A stretch of DNA of 64,000 nucleotides from Lytechinus variegatus (GCF_018143015.1 NC_054740.1:50092240-50156239); one strand, 5' to 3'; positions 12,949-28,685 are shown, numbered from the stretch's first letter. Program-made: numbers and translations. The notes: generated from the letters alone by a model not told the origin.

Positions 12949-15900
12949 CTATGCAATTTAAAGTAATAAATCAACTGGTTTAATCATCAAAGTGATTGGA
13001 ATTGGCTGTTCGAAAGGATATTAATACTAAATAATAATAATATTATCTGTGTACCGCTATCATAAAACATGTCTCTAAGCGATAAGGAAAATATATAGAG
13101 AAGGAATTTCAGCAAAATGACCCTGAAATTTACTGCAATTATCAGGGTTACATGTAAATGTGCAGATGAGGATTACTGTGTGCAAATTACGCAAAAGTAT
13201 GAAATCATTAAATCATCATGTTGTAAAATCAAATAAATTCGAAGGTAAAAAGAAATATCAAACCAACATAACGCTGAAAATGTCATTGAATTTGGATGTA
13301 AAGATTTTACAAAAATAGTTTCATCATCCTGTCGGTTTCCAATTTGAACCCGATCACGTCACTCGCTATTTTTAAGAATAATTTTGTATCCATTTTGTCT
13401 TTAACATAATACAAACACATTAGAGAATTTCTGGCTAAAAACATGGGCAGAGGTGCCCCTAATTATTATTATTCACCACGAGAAGCCCTCAGGAGAATAG
13501 TACTATGTGATGTTCCTTCGATGCGAACAGTTTCACCGAGATCCCCGATAGTATAACATAGAGTGTCAATCGCGCCAACATTCTGAAATAATTGAAATAA
13601 CCATTAACCACGAGAAGCTCTTTCAACCAATCAAAGAAGGATAAATATTTAATCCCAAATGTAAAGCGAAATAAAGCTTTATTTCACCCAGGAATTAGTA
13701 GCATTTCAATTGTTGTTGCATATACAACTTTTTGTGAAAATAGGTGAATGAAAAAAATGTAGTAACTCTCTTGTTTTTCATTCAATTTTGATGAAATTTT
13801 CTGGCCCGAATTCACAAAGGTGGTGTTAAAACCATCGGTTGAACCCATTGTTTATGCAGATTTCCTCTATAAATTACGCTGACAATGACGCATGTTGACG
13901 TGGATATCCACACTATTCTTTTCATGAGTCCACCGTTTTGAATTAATGAGCCCGCTCTCGATTAAGTCAGTAAACCTGGCAATTGAGCGCGCTTCACACG
14001 CCCACTATAATATTAATGACTCAAAAATTTTGCTGGTGCCCCCCAATGCCATGACCCACCGTACGCCACCGCAATGAATAATACAAACGAAAAAAATGAT
14101 ATCCCCAGTTTTCGATATACATTTGATAATAATCGTAAAAAGAGCGTCTAGACCAAAATTTAGCAGTTTGGAGTAATATTCAAGGTTTTACAGCCAAATT
14201 ATTATTTTATGCATCAAAATAATCAAAAAATAACTTTGATTTTGGAAGAATTGAATAGAGGCCTATCAAATGAGGGACGTTACGCCATGAGGGAGGTGCG
14301 CGCCAATTTTCGGCGAGATCGCTACCAAGATCTGTTCGATAAGGGAGGGGGGGAACACCTCCTCCACCTTGCCTTGGCTATAACAGATTAAGCATCATAA
14401 ATATATATCCCTTACTGAAAATTTATTGGTGTTTGACTAGTTGAGAACCTTTCGAATCATAATTTCACGAGAAAAATGAAATTCATCGAAGATCAAGAGT
14501 CTCCGAGATTCACCGGCAAGTTTGGTGATGCGACGGCACAGACGCTTTATCTGCATGGGTCCGCTGAGCGCAGCAGAATCAGCACACACGCAGGTAAATA
14601 CAATACTAGCTCTTGGGCCGCGGATACAAGGGGGGGGGGGGCCCCCCCCCCCTCCACCAATTTTTTCCAAAACTGTAAACAAAAACGTAAAAATGACCAC
14701 ACGATAGTGATTCTTTGCATGCTCATGCAGCCCCCCCCCCCTTTGAAAACCGCTCTGCGGTCCCTGCTTAAGCTGAATCACAAACTTTCCGATAATTAAA
14801 TGTCATTGTGAAACCTCGTCTTGCTTTTTTATAATTTCCCCTATTTCCTTTTGATTTAACCGGTTCATGCTCAAGTTGTTATTTGTTATATTCATATGCT
14901 ATGCAACTACAGGAATATTCATTAGGAGGCTGCACTCTATAAGCGCCGCTTTTTAGCAGCCTCCTCCATTTCCATCCTGATATGGAATAATCTTGAATAC
15001 AATTTTTGCACAGGGATACCTAAAATATGTTTTGTTATTTATATGTCAAAATGTACAAAACAAATTGTAATTGTTGAAAATGGAAATAAACGAAATGAAA
15101 TAATGATTCTGCATGCTAAAATGGCCGTCATTCGATCATCGAAAGATTCAGGCTGCTTAATTTTAGTTCACAACCTTCACAACCGGTAAGTGAAATTATT
15201 AGACGAGCTCACAGCCACGCCGCGCAATACCAAATCACCTCGAGTGATGCTTGGGAGCCGGTTGGGTAATAGCCGCGCGCAGTTAAGCTGATATAGATTT
15301 TGTTCAGTTCATGGAGATGGGTCAATTAGAACATTACCAATATTTTCGTCCAAACTTTAAAATTGAAGGGATATAAAACAAATATACCGGGTGTTTCTTT
15401 CGAAAGGATAGTCAAAGCATTCTTCGGTTGGTCTGGCAACCTCGGATAAAATATTTCCACTATACTTTTTCAAACTCGGTACGACGACGGTTTACCAACC
15501 ATCATCACCAACACCACCTGACTTGTCACATAAAAGCATGTGATATACCATGGACCTATTAAGAGCCTACCTGTACCAAATGGAATGAATGCATCCGGTT
15601 TGATAATGCTCTTCCCATCTTCACACAGAAATCGTGAAGGTTTGAACTTTTCAGGCTGGTCCCAGTACTCTGTACTGTGCATGAGCTCCCATAAATTCAC
15701 GAGGACCGCTAAAATGTCGAAGGCAAGAGAAGATGAAAAGAAAACATTGCAATATAAGAATTAGCTTAAAAACTAATGTTGTTACATCAAACTAATTCAA
15801 TTTGATATGTTGAAGCCATTTTTGATACCTGTATATGCTTGACTGACTTCTGTTTTGCAGATTGCTTACCAAACAACACCTGCCTGCATGAAGAATTGCA

Positions 15901-18900
15901 GTCAATCCTCAAAGGGGACTTACGTTATACTGATTGCATTTGCTACCACCGGTCTGTTATTACATATAAATTTTACAGGAAAGGCATAGATTGTGCAAAA
16001 AGGATGTTACTCGACTGGAAATGCATGGCGGCAAACGACTCTGAGACACAAGCCACTTGGGATCCTAGTCGGATGAAAATATATAAATCATATCACAACC
16101 TAGACGTAGGCTATTTGGACGGAGTTACACCTACCTTTCTCCGAACAAATCCTTGTTCGGAGAAAGGTAGGAGTATCTCTGTCCACACAGGCACTACTCC
16201 GATCTTTCATCTGAGCTCCCTCCGACCCTTCCTCCGTCCTGCTGGTTCCAGGAGTATCGTGGTCGGATGAAGGCCTGAGTGACTGTACCTATTTTACTAA
16301 GGATATACCGCAGAGGGAGACTCTGATCCGCAACCATGGGCGTCGGCGCATCCAAATGATTATAATGGGGATGGGGGCATCTCATTGTTGCGTCCTCTCA
16401 AACACGAAAGACAATCCTTTGTTTCGACGCCCTGCTCCCCCCCCCCGGTCGAATACTGACCTGTTCCTTTAGGAATGGAATATCCTTTGACCACAGCATC
16501 CCTACTGGTGAATCTGGGAAACCCAAGGGGTGCTACTGGTCGAAATCTCTGGATTTCCAAGATAGTTGCCATTGTCAGTGGCATTGCCTCCCTGTCTGCC
16601 ATCGATGGTGAGCGATGATCGCCAATAATGCTATCAATCTCAGCTTGCACCTGGAAGATGGTTGGGAGAGTGCATCACAAAAATATGATCAGACGTCTTA
16701 AAGTATATCAGGGCCCTGGTGAAGGGTTTTTTCTGGAAATTTGTTGTAAATTTGAAAAGAAAAAAAAGGGTGTCACTTCAAAATCGAGGTATTTATTCAG
16801 GTTACATTTTCAGCCCCAACACTCCCGCTTCCCAGTGCCACACACATACAAAATATACAACGCTGCTTATTATATGAAGCTTACAGTAATTGTTTAAACA
16901 GTTTAAACAAGTGTTGAATTTTTTATATATCTAACCTTGAATGATTTAAACATGATTGTTTAAACGGTTAAACAAATGCTGTAAGGTTCATATAGTAAAG
17001 AGCATTGTATGAAATCTTAAACAGCGTTTTTACTGTGCATTTAGTATAAATTTTGATTAAAGGATATTGCGCAATTTCTCAGTCTGAAATACTTTTTTGA
17101 ATTAACGATGCATTTTCTGCACAGATATCAATTACATCTTTAGGAAAGACGGAAATTTGACAAGTCAAATGTAATTCTTCATCACTGCCCCAAATGTGTT
17201 GTCAAAATATGAGACCGTTTGTATGCAAAGTATTCCCCTACAATTATAATCGATTGCCTATTACATCCACCAATAATGTTTGATGTGTAGTCGCTCTTAG
17301 ACAAATATCGATTCATAACAGTGATAACAAAAATTGTTTTAAAAACAAAATCAAGACTGTAGACACAGGTACTGTCAGTTACCACCACCTTCCATTGTGT
17401 TCCGTGAGCGGTTTGCATGGTTTGGATGATTTTAATTTGAACACAAAGAAGAGAAAAGTGTTTACAAAATTACTAACGCAAATAATTAAGAAAATTGTCG
17501 CCTATTGACATGGAAATTGAATGAATGGCAAACTCGCTAATTTTGAGAATATCATTAATTTCATTTAGAATTCTGTTATCGAAGTCGTCTTCATATATCT
17601 GACTAAAAAATGCAACATATCCGGACAATTGGTTACGGAAAATACCTAGGCCTACAACTGATAACAACCCTCACGCTATGTGTGTGTGTGTGGCTTCTCG
17701 TGCACCATCGGGCTTACCGTCATTCCTTAGACGATTTATCTTGCCACCATTTTACATTTTTCCACCCATCATGATTTATTAAAATTAATTTACTTACCAC
17801 TGGTGGGATGGAACACCCTATCAACAAAGGTTGTTTTTCGTTGGGTCCTTTTATGCCATGTGTTAAAAAATATCATATACATAAACATTTCATTCTTTTT
17901 CATCTTGAACCTCCACTAATCTGTTTAATAGTCCTGAAAAGAATGTTTTTGTTTAATAACAGTATACACAAATTGCGAGGGAAACAAACTGATTGATGGC
18001 ATACTATAATCATCATGTTTAAACTTTTCATTTTTTTCATCATCATTATAATTTTTCTACCCTTAATTATTGGGGGGGGGGTGATAATACAGGCCATCCC
18101 CCCACTTGAAATATTGGGGGGGATATATCCCCCATTCCCCCCCCCCCCCGTGATCGACACCCATGCTTAAGTCAGTCAAGAATGAATAGGACAATTAAGG
18201 GCCACTAGTTTTCGCACCTGCTTCATGGTATCAGGATGCGATGCCATCAAGAAAATAGCCCACATCAACGTCGTACTCGTGGTCCCTGTCCCTGCCGCAA
18301 ACAGATCGAAGATGCCACGCCACACCCTCGTCTCATCAAATACGATGTCATCTCTGCGTTTTTTCTGCTCTCGAATCTCCAAGACGTAGAGGTCAATGAT
18401 GTCTCTAATGTGCTGATCATCGAGGCTGTTCTCGTGTTCCCGGACCATGCGCGTTACCAGAGATTTGAGCCGGAAGACCAGTTGACGGAAGTCAGAGTAC
18501 AAAGGCGTGTGTAGGAGAAACGGGAAAAGTTGTCCCACGGAGAAAAATGTGATGGTTGACAGTGCAGTGTGCATTCTTCCAATCAATTCCTTGAATTCTG
18601 GATCATTTAAATCAAACCTTCAAGGAGCAGAAAGTATATACAACAATCATTGCAATAAGAATATCAGCAAATAACTGGAAATTAATCTATGACAGATCGG
18701 TAATGCCTACCTGACATTCATCAAAAAAGATAAGCAATATTGTATTATTGTGAGCAAAATGTTCAATTTTACTTATTTTCAACCAACACAGATGAACTTT
18801 CATGAAAATATTGTATCTTCACCATTTGCAAAATAGAAACTTCGCGATTAAGAATTTCAAGTTTATATATAAATATTTTTCTATATCTACTTTTCAACAT

Positions 18901-21372
18901 ACAAATGAAAAATGCAAAAATACAAATCAATTATAAACATCTTACTATTTTACCGACTTCTTAGTTTATGTTAAATTTGTGAATAAAGTACAGCGGACGG
19001 ATGCCACTTGCACCGGCAATGTGATCCCTGATATTTCGCAATCATCACTGTTCATGCAGTAGAGGCGAGGCAAGGGGAATGGTGCTCAAAGCTCAAAGCT
19101 GGCAGAGTAAATGGCAATTAGTTTGTGAAAGATCATAATTGTTATGATTAATTTCAAATTACTTTATACTCGGTATTTTGAAAGCTTCTATCGGAGTATA
19201 CAGGATTTCTGACATTTTACTATATGCATTGGTGAGTGGAGCGAACGCAGTTAAGCGGAACAACCAAAATACAGAGACTGAAGCTTTTAGTCTACTATCG
19301 GAGGCACCCTTTCCCCCATATTCATGCATCGATCTCGTGAGTACTTTGGCGCCTATTCGTGTACACTTACCTCTGTCCGAAGGTTATGCCGCAGATGATG
19401 CTGGATACGGAGTGGGTGATAAGTTCTCTTGGGTTGAAACTGGTTTCTTGGTTATTCTCGATGACCTCACAAAGTACGTTCGCCTCTTCGATGATCCGTT
19501 GTTCCATGCTGTACTTCCCAACGCCGAACGTCCTCATAGCACCGAAGCCAAAGCGACGACGAGCTTTCCATACAGGGCCATTGTCAAAGGCAAAACTACC
19601 TGAAAAAAATGAATGACTAAACCTAATACCGAGTTGAAACGAGTGTTGATTTGCGCTCTAAATTGTGATCAAGACATCAAATCCATTATGAACCTTGGCA
19701 TACTGTGCACAACCATGATAACGGTCTGAATTGAGTTCTTGTTTGGTCCCCTTCCAGTTATGCCAAATATTGCGATGATAATGAATACAATAATAACTGG
19801 GCTGCATAAAGTGTCTTTTTTATTCCTTGATTCATTTATTCGGTTGGTAATTTGTAATGTACATATCTATTTATTCATTAATGCATTAATATATTTCTTT
19901 ATTTCATATATTAAAAAATAGTAGCCCAATCAGCAAAGCACTATCGGTTCCATTTTGGGCCATTTAAAATGCAAAGTATGCAGGCCTATATGCACAGAGC
20001 GGGGGCCGCGGAAACGGGGGGGGGGGGGCTGGTCTTCAGCCCCCCACTCTTTTTTTCCTAAACTATGTACAAAAACATGAAAATGGCCATAAGATTGTGA
20101 TTTTTTGCATGGTCAGCCACCCCCCCCCTTAAAAACCGTTCCGCGGCCCCTGCAGAGACAAAATTAAAGCTATATATATATATATATATGTATAAAATAC
20201 ATGAACCTGCATGCAATATGTTACATAGTTATTAAAGGTCAAGTCCACCCCAGAAAAATGTTGATTTGAATCAATAGAGATAAATCAGACAAGGACAAGG
20301 CTGAAAATTTAATCAAAATCGGATGTAAAATAAGAAAGTTATGACATTTCAAAGTTTCGCTTATTTTCAACAAAATAGTTATATGAACGATCCAGTTATA
20401 ATACATCCAAATGAGAGAGTCGATGATGTCACTCACTCACTATTTCTTTGGTTTTTTTATTGTTTAGATTATACAATATTTCAATTTTACGAATTTGACG
20501 ATTAAGACCTCCTTGCCTGAAGCACAAATTGTTAAAATAAAGGAATTCCATGTGTTCAGGGAGGAATGAAACTTCATTTCACATGACAATGACGAGAAAA
20601 TAAAAATATTTCATATTTCATATAATAAATTACAAAAGAAATAGCGAGTGAGTGATGTCATCAACTCTCTCATTTGGGTGTAACTGGCTCGTTCATATAA
20701 ATATTTTGTTGAAAATAAGCGAAACTTTAAAATGCCATAACTTTCTTATTTTACATCCAATTTTGATGAAATTTTCAGTGTTATGCTTGTTGAATTTTTC
20801 ACTTTTTATTCAAATCAAGTTTTTGTTGGGGTGGACTTGTCCTTTAAGTATAAATTTAGATTGGGTCACATTAACATTCTACCAACACTATGGAACAGGT
20901 TTAAATGAATGATCTGCTGTGATAACTCCTATATCAATCCTATATTAATCTATCAATCTGAAAGTTTAACTCTTGATAATTCTTGATAATTTGGTACAAC
21001 CTAATTACCCGCAGAACCAAGAGCGTATTTGAGCAGAGGGGGCATATGTCGGTCTGAAAAGGTATCGGACTGGTTCACGAAGGTTTCTTTAACCGCATCG
21101 ATGTCGTTCATCACCATGATCGTCTGGGGTCCTACACGAATCGAGAAAATGTTGCCGTACTTGTCCATCAGTCCTCGGAAGACATGGCGAAAGTCTCCAC
21201 GGAGCATAAGAAGATGTCCGATCAGTGGGAGACCCGGAGGCGAAGGGGGCAGAGGAAACGCCGACTTTCTTCTTGATTTGGATCCCACCACCAGCCATTT
21301 CACAAGAAGGAAAGCAGCGACGAACACCAGCCCATCTCTCAATCTGCTAGTTTGGAATATACCCATATCCAT
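12770..21372 (-). CDS. Cytochrome P450, CYP2-like, six exons (left copy)
   Basis: This is a complete haem-thiolate monooxygenase gene. Exons on the minus strand are 21009-21372, 19371-19599, 18218-18617, 16461-16650, 15571-15708 and 12770-12948. They total 1500 nt, giving 499 residues plus stop, the normal length for a microsomal P450. All introns are GT-AG and the phases (1, 2, 0, 1, 1) keep frame throughout. The N-terminus has a hydrophobic signal anchor, then basic residues and a proline-rich hinge ([14 protein letters not shown]), so an endoplasmic reticulum membrane protein is expected. Further motifs are WKARRR (helix C), AGTGTTST (helix I oxygen activation), EIQR (ExxR of helix K), FKPSRF (PERF region) and [12 protein letters not shown] (haem loop with the cysteine ligand). 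Family-level CYP2 affinity is inferred from these motifs; substrate is unknown. The predicted protein looks identical to the right-arm copy. Confidence 0.93.
12949..15570 (-). other. P450 left copy intron 5
   Basis: 2.6 kb intron splitting the haem loop. It holds the hAT-like MITE at 14615-14766 and other non-coding repeats. An open frame at 14209-14391 has no recognised domain. Confidence 0.85.
14615..14766. mobile_element. hAT-like MITE copy in intron 5 (left)
   Basis: Starts GGGCCGCGGA and ends CGCTCTGCGGTCCCTG, with long poly-G/poly-C runs inside both ends. Confidence 0.6.
15571..15708 (-). CDS. P450 left copy, exon 5
   Basis: Encodes [16 protein letters not shown], the PERF-region variant FKPSRFL, and the first half of the haem loop (FIPFGTG). 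The exon breaks inside the haem-binding loop in phase 1, with donor GTAGGC. Confidence 0.92.
16117..16184. repeat. 68-nt hairpin in P450 intron 4 (left)
   Basis: Two 32-base arms pair with about four mismatches around a 4-base loop. The innermost 20 bases (CTACCTTTCTCCGAACAA side) are perfect. The size resembles a microRNA precursor or the tip of a decayed foldback. Nothing else supports a functional RNA. Confidence 0.7.
16461..16650 (-). CDS. P450 left copy, exon 4
   Basis: Begins [13 protein letters not shown] directly after a CAG acceptor. It contains the helix K E-x-x-R as EIQR and then [12 protein letters not shown], a typical beta-1 substrate-lining stretch. It ends in phase 1 at KGT before GTCAGT. 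Confidence 0.92.
16651..18217 (-). other. P450 left copy intron 3
   Basis: 1.57 kb, AT-rich, with G/C homopolymer runs near 18070 and 18140. No exon-like sequence was found between the helix I and helix K exons, and the coding frame needs none. Confidence 0.8.
18218..18617 (-). CDS. P450 left copy, exon 3
   Basis: Encodes RFDLNDPEF through helices F-I. It includes [10 protein letters not shown] and the oxygen-activation motif [14 protein letters not shown], ending at PDTMKQ. The exon ends in phase 0 before a GTGCGA donor. The 400 nt length fuses regions that are often separate exons in vertebrate CYP2 genes. Confidence 0.93.
18618..19370 (-). other. P450 left copy intron 2
   Basis: 753 bases, no repeats recognised, with a short AT-rich run near 18865. 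Confidence 0.8.
19371..19599 (-). CDS. P450 left copy, exon 2
   Basis: Preceded by a T-rich tract ending in CAG and followed by the donor GTAAGT. It encodes [17 protein letters not shown], whose W-x-x-x-R is the helix C haem-propionate contact, and runs to ICGITFGQ. It ends in phase 2. Confidence 0.93.
20000..20152. mobile_element. hAT-like MITE copy in intron 1 (left)
   Basis: Ends TTCCGCGGCCCCTG at 20152. The left end is mutated (CGGGGGCC). Confidence 0.65.
20232..20847. mobile_element. 616 bp foldback MITE in intron 1 (left)
   Basis: Starts TTAAAGGTCAAGTCCACCCC and ends with its complement. Inner arms pair through 'gaaagttatgacatttcaaagtttcgctt' and 'gatgatgtcactcactcac' blocks around a loop near 20470-20630. 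I recall this family as very abundant in sea urchin genomes (from memory, not checked). Confidence 0.8.
21009..21372 (-). CDS. P450 left copy, exon 1
   Basis: The ATG is at 21372-21370. The exon encodes a signal anchor (about residues 13-29), a basic stretch, the proline hinge and helices A-B' up to [10 protein letters not shown]. The donor GTAATT follows at 21008. A phase 1 junction makes the next codon GGT. This start is chosen because it gives the usual anchor length and no other in-frame ATG precedes the anchor. Confidence 0.93.
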
Positions 21373-22607
21373 CCTCCGTCTCCACGTATTGACTTTGTTA
21401 ATACATTCAATATCCCGAAAATATCAAGCAGCTCTTAGTCCGCTGTAATAGGCCTCTATTTCTGACTACTGGTCAAACAATGAGCAGTGATCAAACCTTT
21501 CTTTGAATTTGTTTACACAACTTTGAAAGGTGTATCCACTCAAAGAATCGACTGAAGGACAATCAAATCACTTTTCAGATCGGAATCTATTACTGCGCTT
21601 GCAACCATGTTACACACTCTTACAGTACATCGACACAGGTCCCTCTCCACAACGAGAGTCTATACTCAATCTTCTCTTGATTTCAAAATCTCAGGTTAAT
21701 GGAGATATCTCCAGGGTTAAACTATGACTTTACACGTCCGATTATTCTAATACAAACGAAAAAAGTATCTTTGAAGCTTCAAAACACATGAATGCATGAG
21801 TGGTGTATTTGAATTATTGCAGCACGAAATAAAATGGTGGATGCCCCCGTGGATTCTGAACAAAAAGAGTTTATTGTCATGCAACAAAAACATTACGCGG
21901 TTGGCTTAAGAGACCTCGATGGTTCTACGCTGTAGGCCGGCACCAGAACGTGTGAAGGTATGGTGAAAATCTTGGGTGAAATGTTTTTTTAATGCGAATG
22001 CAGCTATGCATGTCATCAGATATACCTCAAACACGTCGCCTTGTTATGCTGACATCTGAACTACATGTAGTACGTTCAAAGTCCACCTGGGCTCCCATTT
22101 CATAAAGAATTGCAATAACAGATTATGCACAATTTCTGAAGTAAACTCACTATCAGCCAGTCAAATTGAATTATTTCAATAGCTTAAAACTGTTATTGCA
22201 AATTCATGATTTATGAAACGGGCACCCGATAACTCTCTTATCAATATGACATTAAATTGATTTGGTAGTGAGTTCCATTTTTTCTGTATAGGTTGGGCCC
22301 TCAACTCGGCTCATCCTAGTGCAAAATTGCGAATGCATATTATGCTAATATATTGAAAATATGAAATTTTTGAAATGTTTTCACGCTGTCTTTACCATGT
22401 TTATATTGATTTCACTCATCTGCGATTCTTGGAATATTTGCACAACTCTTGGAATATCTCTGGTATTCCAATCTGAGACATCCAATATATAATTTCTAAT
22501 TTGTTGTCCTTTGTTTTGTTTTCTTTTGTATGTGTTTGAATGCAGCAGGACCCTCTGGGAGAACAGTGTACGTCACTGATGAGGCTACCCTGGATAAATA
22601 AGACTTT
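21373..22607. other. Upstream region of the left P450 gene, no gene recognised
   Basis: Would contain the promoter. No clear TATA box sits at the usual distance from the start codon, and no open frame is supported. Mirror at 29266-30498. Confidence 0.5.
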
Positions 22608-22627
22608 ATAATAATAATAATAATACC
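22608..22627. repeat. (ATA)n microsatellite
   Basis: Trinucleotide run; mirror near 29245-29264. Confidence 0.8.
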
Positions 22628-23102
22628 CCCAAAAAATGTAATTTGTTATTTCAAATGTTATATTTTTCAAATTACTTTCTAAGTTAGTCAGTCTACATAA
22701 TCTCTATGGAAGGGGTCAGAGGCCTTAAATGCAAGATTCTCAACCAAGACGTGGAGCGGGGAGGGGGTGAATGTATGGGCACACCCCTTAAATTTTGAAA
22801 CAAAAGACATACCCATTAAATTGCTTTATTTGGGACTGACGATCTTTTTTTTTTGGGGGGGAGGGGGTGTCAAGTTTATCTCTGGAGAGAAAATTCCTTT
22901 CTTCGGGAGGGCTGATGGCCTTTAAAATAAAATTACCTGATTATTTATTTATTCAATTGTTTGTGTGTTTATTTATATGTTAATTGAGTTTGGGGGTTGT
23001 CAAGCTTTTAAGGTGGAAAAATGCTCTTCATAATTATGACTAGCACACTACACCCCTCATCACTTCCGGAAAGCTTAAGCTTTAGTTTAGACCCAACTTT
23101 TT

Positions 23103-23104
<2 letters not shown>

Positions 23105-23180
<76 letters not shown>

Positions 23181-23216
23181 ATGGTGTGGGTGTGCGTGTG
23201 TGTGTGTTTATTGTTG
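23105..23216. repeat. (AT)n-(GT)n microsatellite (left)
   Basis: (AT)n to about 23153 and then (TG)n with interruptions. Long open frames here are artefacts of the repeat. Mirror at about 28660-28767, with different run lengths. Confidence 0.95.
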
Positions 23217-24830
23217 TTTGTTTTTCTTTGCTTTACATGTATACGTTTCATAATGTTATTTTTATTGTATGATTGTACATTATTCATGTCTATTGTAAAA
23301 TATGTATATGTTCTTTTTATCGTTGCAGGGCCTCTTTTTAAATCAGTTACAAAAATTGAAATGGATAACCTGTGTAAATAAAACTGAAATAGATAAATAT
23401 ATAAATAAATAATTATGAAATGATTACCATTTTGGGGGAGTTTTTGATCGTCTAAATTTTCGGAGTAACACCCCCCCCCCTTCACCTCCCCCCCCCATGT
23501 ACTGTCAGTGTCATTCACATAATTGTGCTACCTTCTTAAAAATAGAACACTAATTGGAAATGTAAATATTTATTCTTAATTTCTGTCTAGGTCTTGTGGC
23601 AGTCATGTAACTAAATATCGTGATTGTCTTGCGAATTGTCATGGACTCTATACCCTTCAATTTATCGCTTGAAGGTATTCAAACGAAAAAAGTCAATTTA
23701 ACCGTGCGTGCTTATTTAAATGAATAAAAATCCCAAAGAGGGTGTATCAATGTTATTTAGAAAAGGTGAAATGAGAGAAGTGCGATTTAAAGCCTCATCA
23801 AAATCGGTTGATAATAAATAAGAGTTGTGGAAATTTCAGATGCATTAAAACACTTTTTATAGGGATCCACAAATTGGCAGAAAGCTTTCAAAATCGCTGA
23901 CTTGGGAAAATATCGATCACCTGTTTTGTACACAAATTTCCAGATTTCCCCTTTACCTATATATTTCTGCTTGTCTCTTTCCTGAGCCTAGCACACACGA
24001 AGTTAATTATATCTTCATATCATTATGTTTTGCTTGGGAGGGAAGATGCGGAATGAAACATATTGGGGAAAATCTGAAAATTTGTTTACAAAACCAATGA
24101 AGAGTTGTCCACTACAAACAGCTAATTTGAAGGACCTTTCATAAAAATTGATAAGGATGCATCTCACTATCAAAAATACGAGCGCGCTGTGCGAGCTGCA
24201 AGGTTTTAGAAAATGAGACCTGAACGCGATATTTTGGATACTTTTTTAATCATAAAATAATCAATAGGACGTTCCTCACTAATCCCAGATGATGATTACC
24301 AAAAATATGCTCACAATGTTACATTTTTAAGTTTGAATATCTTTTTTTTTCAGCACGGGCTCGCGTTTTCATGAGTGAGATAATATCCTTTTCGTAAAAT
24401 ACTTCGAACATTTCATAAAATGCCCCTATTTCATGTTAGTATGTCAATAATATCATCCCAAATACGACCCTTCTCACGAATTGCCCTGAACAGTCCTTAT
24501 AATCTACCATATCCATGTCAGTAGGTCCTGTATCAAAACCTTCTAATCACGCTTTAAAATTATGAATGCAAAAAGAAAATGCTTTTAAAACTTTTCAGGT
24601 CTTAATACCAACACTTTTTAGATCGCACTCCGTAATCTCGGTACTCTTCATGAGCTAAGCAGACTACCCCCTTCACAATAATATATAAATGTCAAACGGT
24701 GCTTTAAACATTCCCTAATATAATTTATCAGCATTTGTGTATGTCAGGGGCGTCGATCCATTTTTCGGATTGGGAGGTAAAATCATGAATCAACATTTCA
24801 AAGGAACTCGATCAAACAAAACAAACAACT
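23217..24830. other. No gene recognised; dispersed repeat at 23780-24140
   Basis: Mostly AT-rich. 23780-24140 matches the 7641-8060 repeat. Mirror at about 27050-28660. Confidence 0.5.
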
Positions 24831-27036
<2,206 letters not shown>

Positions 27037-28659
27037 AGAGTTGTTTGTTTTGTTTGATCGAGTTCCTTTGAAATGTTGATTCATGATTTTACCTCCCAAT
27101 CCGAAAAATGGATCGACGCCCCTGACATACACAAATGCTGATAAATTATATTAGGGAATGTTAAAGCACCGTTTGACATTTATATATTATTGTGAAGGGG
27201 GTAGTCTGCTTAGCTCATGAAGAGTACCGAGATTACGGAGTGCGATCTAAAAAGTGTTGGTATTAAGACCTGAAAAGTTTTAAAAGCATTTTCTTTTTGC
27301 ATTCATAATTTTAAAGCGTGATTAGAAGGTTTTGATACAGGACCTACTGACATGGATATGGTAGATTATAAGGACTGTTCAGGGCAATTCGTGAGAAGGG
27401 TCGTATTTGGGATGATATTATTGACATACTAACATGAAATAGGGGCATTTTATGAAATGTTCGAAGTATTTTACGAAAAGGATATTATCTCACTCATGAA
27501 AACGCGAGCCCGTGCTGAAAAAAAAAGATATTCAAACTTAAAAATGTAACATTGTGAGCATATTTTTGGTAATCATCATCTGGGATTAGTGAGGAACGTC
27601 CTATTGATTATTTTATGATTAAAAAAGTATCCAAAATATCGCGTTCAGGTCTCATTTTCTAAAACCTTGCAGCTCGCACAGCGCGCTCGTATTTTTGATA
27701 GTGAGATGCATCCTTATCAATTTTTATGAAAGGTCCTTCAAATTAGCTGTTTGTAGTGGACAACTCTTCATTGGTTTTGTAAACAAATTTTCAGATTTTC
27801 CCCAATATGTTTCATTCCGCATCTTCCCTCCCAAGCAAAACATAATGATATGAAGATATAATTAACTTCGTGTGTGCTAGGCTCAGGAAAGAGACAAGCA
27901 GAAATATATAGGTAAAGGGGAAATCTGGAAATTTGTGTACAAAACAGGTGATCGATATTTTCCCAAGTCAGCGATTTTGAAAGCTTTCTGCCAATTTGTG
28001 GATCCCTATAAAAAGTGTTTTAATGCATCTGAAATTTCCACAACTCTTATTTATTATCAACCGATTTTGATGAGGCTTTAAATCGCACTTCTCTCATTTC
28101 ACCTTTTCTAAATAACATTGATACACCCTCTTTGGGATTTTTATTCATTTAAATAAGCACGCACGGTTAAATTGACTTTTTTCGTTTGAATACCTTCAAG
28201 CGATAAATTGAAGGGTATAGAGTCCATGACAATTCGCAAGACAATCACGATATTTAGTTACATGACTGCCACAAGACCTAGACAGAAATTAAGAATAAAT
28301 ATTTACATTTCCAATTAGTGTTCTATTTTTAAGAAGGTAGCACAATTATGTGAATGACACTGACAGTACATGGGGGGGGAGGTGAAGGGGGGGGGGGTGT
28401 TACTCCGAAAATTTAGACGATCAAAAACTCCCCAAAATGGTAATCATTTCATAATTATTTATTTATATATTTATCTATTTCAGTTTTATTTACACAGGTT
28501 ATCCATTTCAATTTTTGTAACTGATTTAAAAAGAGGCCCTGCAACGATAAAAAGAACATATACATATTTTACAATAGACATGAATAAGGTACAATCATAC
28601 AATAAAAATAACATTATGAAACGTATACATGTAAAGCAAAGAAAAACAAACAACAATAA
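27037..28659. other. No gene recognised
   Basis: Mirror of 23217-24830, including the dispersed repeat at about 27740-28095. Confidence 0.5.
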
Positions 28660-28685
28660 ACACACACACACGCACACCCACACCA

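Noticed and set aside
14925..14990. GGAGGCTGC...GCAGCCTCC hairpin in intron 5 as an RNA gene
   Set aside because: Only nine paired bases with a 30-base loop; too weak to support any functional RNA.
21029..21448. 139-codon frame on the opposite strand of P450 exon 1, and similar frames over the other exons
   Set aside because: They are shadows of the P450 exons. The P450 reading has splice signals and family motifs in every exon, while the opposite-strand frames have none.
23021..23518. Open frames rich in Tyr-Ile or Thr-His repeats
   Set aside because: They are translations of the (TA)n and (CA)n/(TG)n microsatellites. The same applies at 24737-25084, 26795-27132 and 28370-28789.
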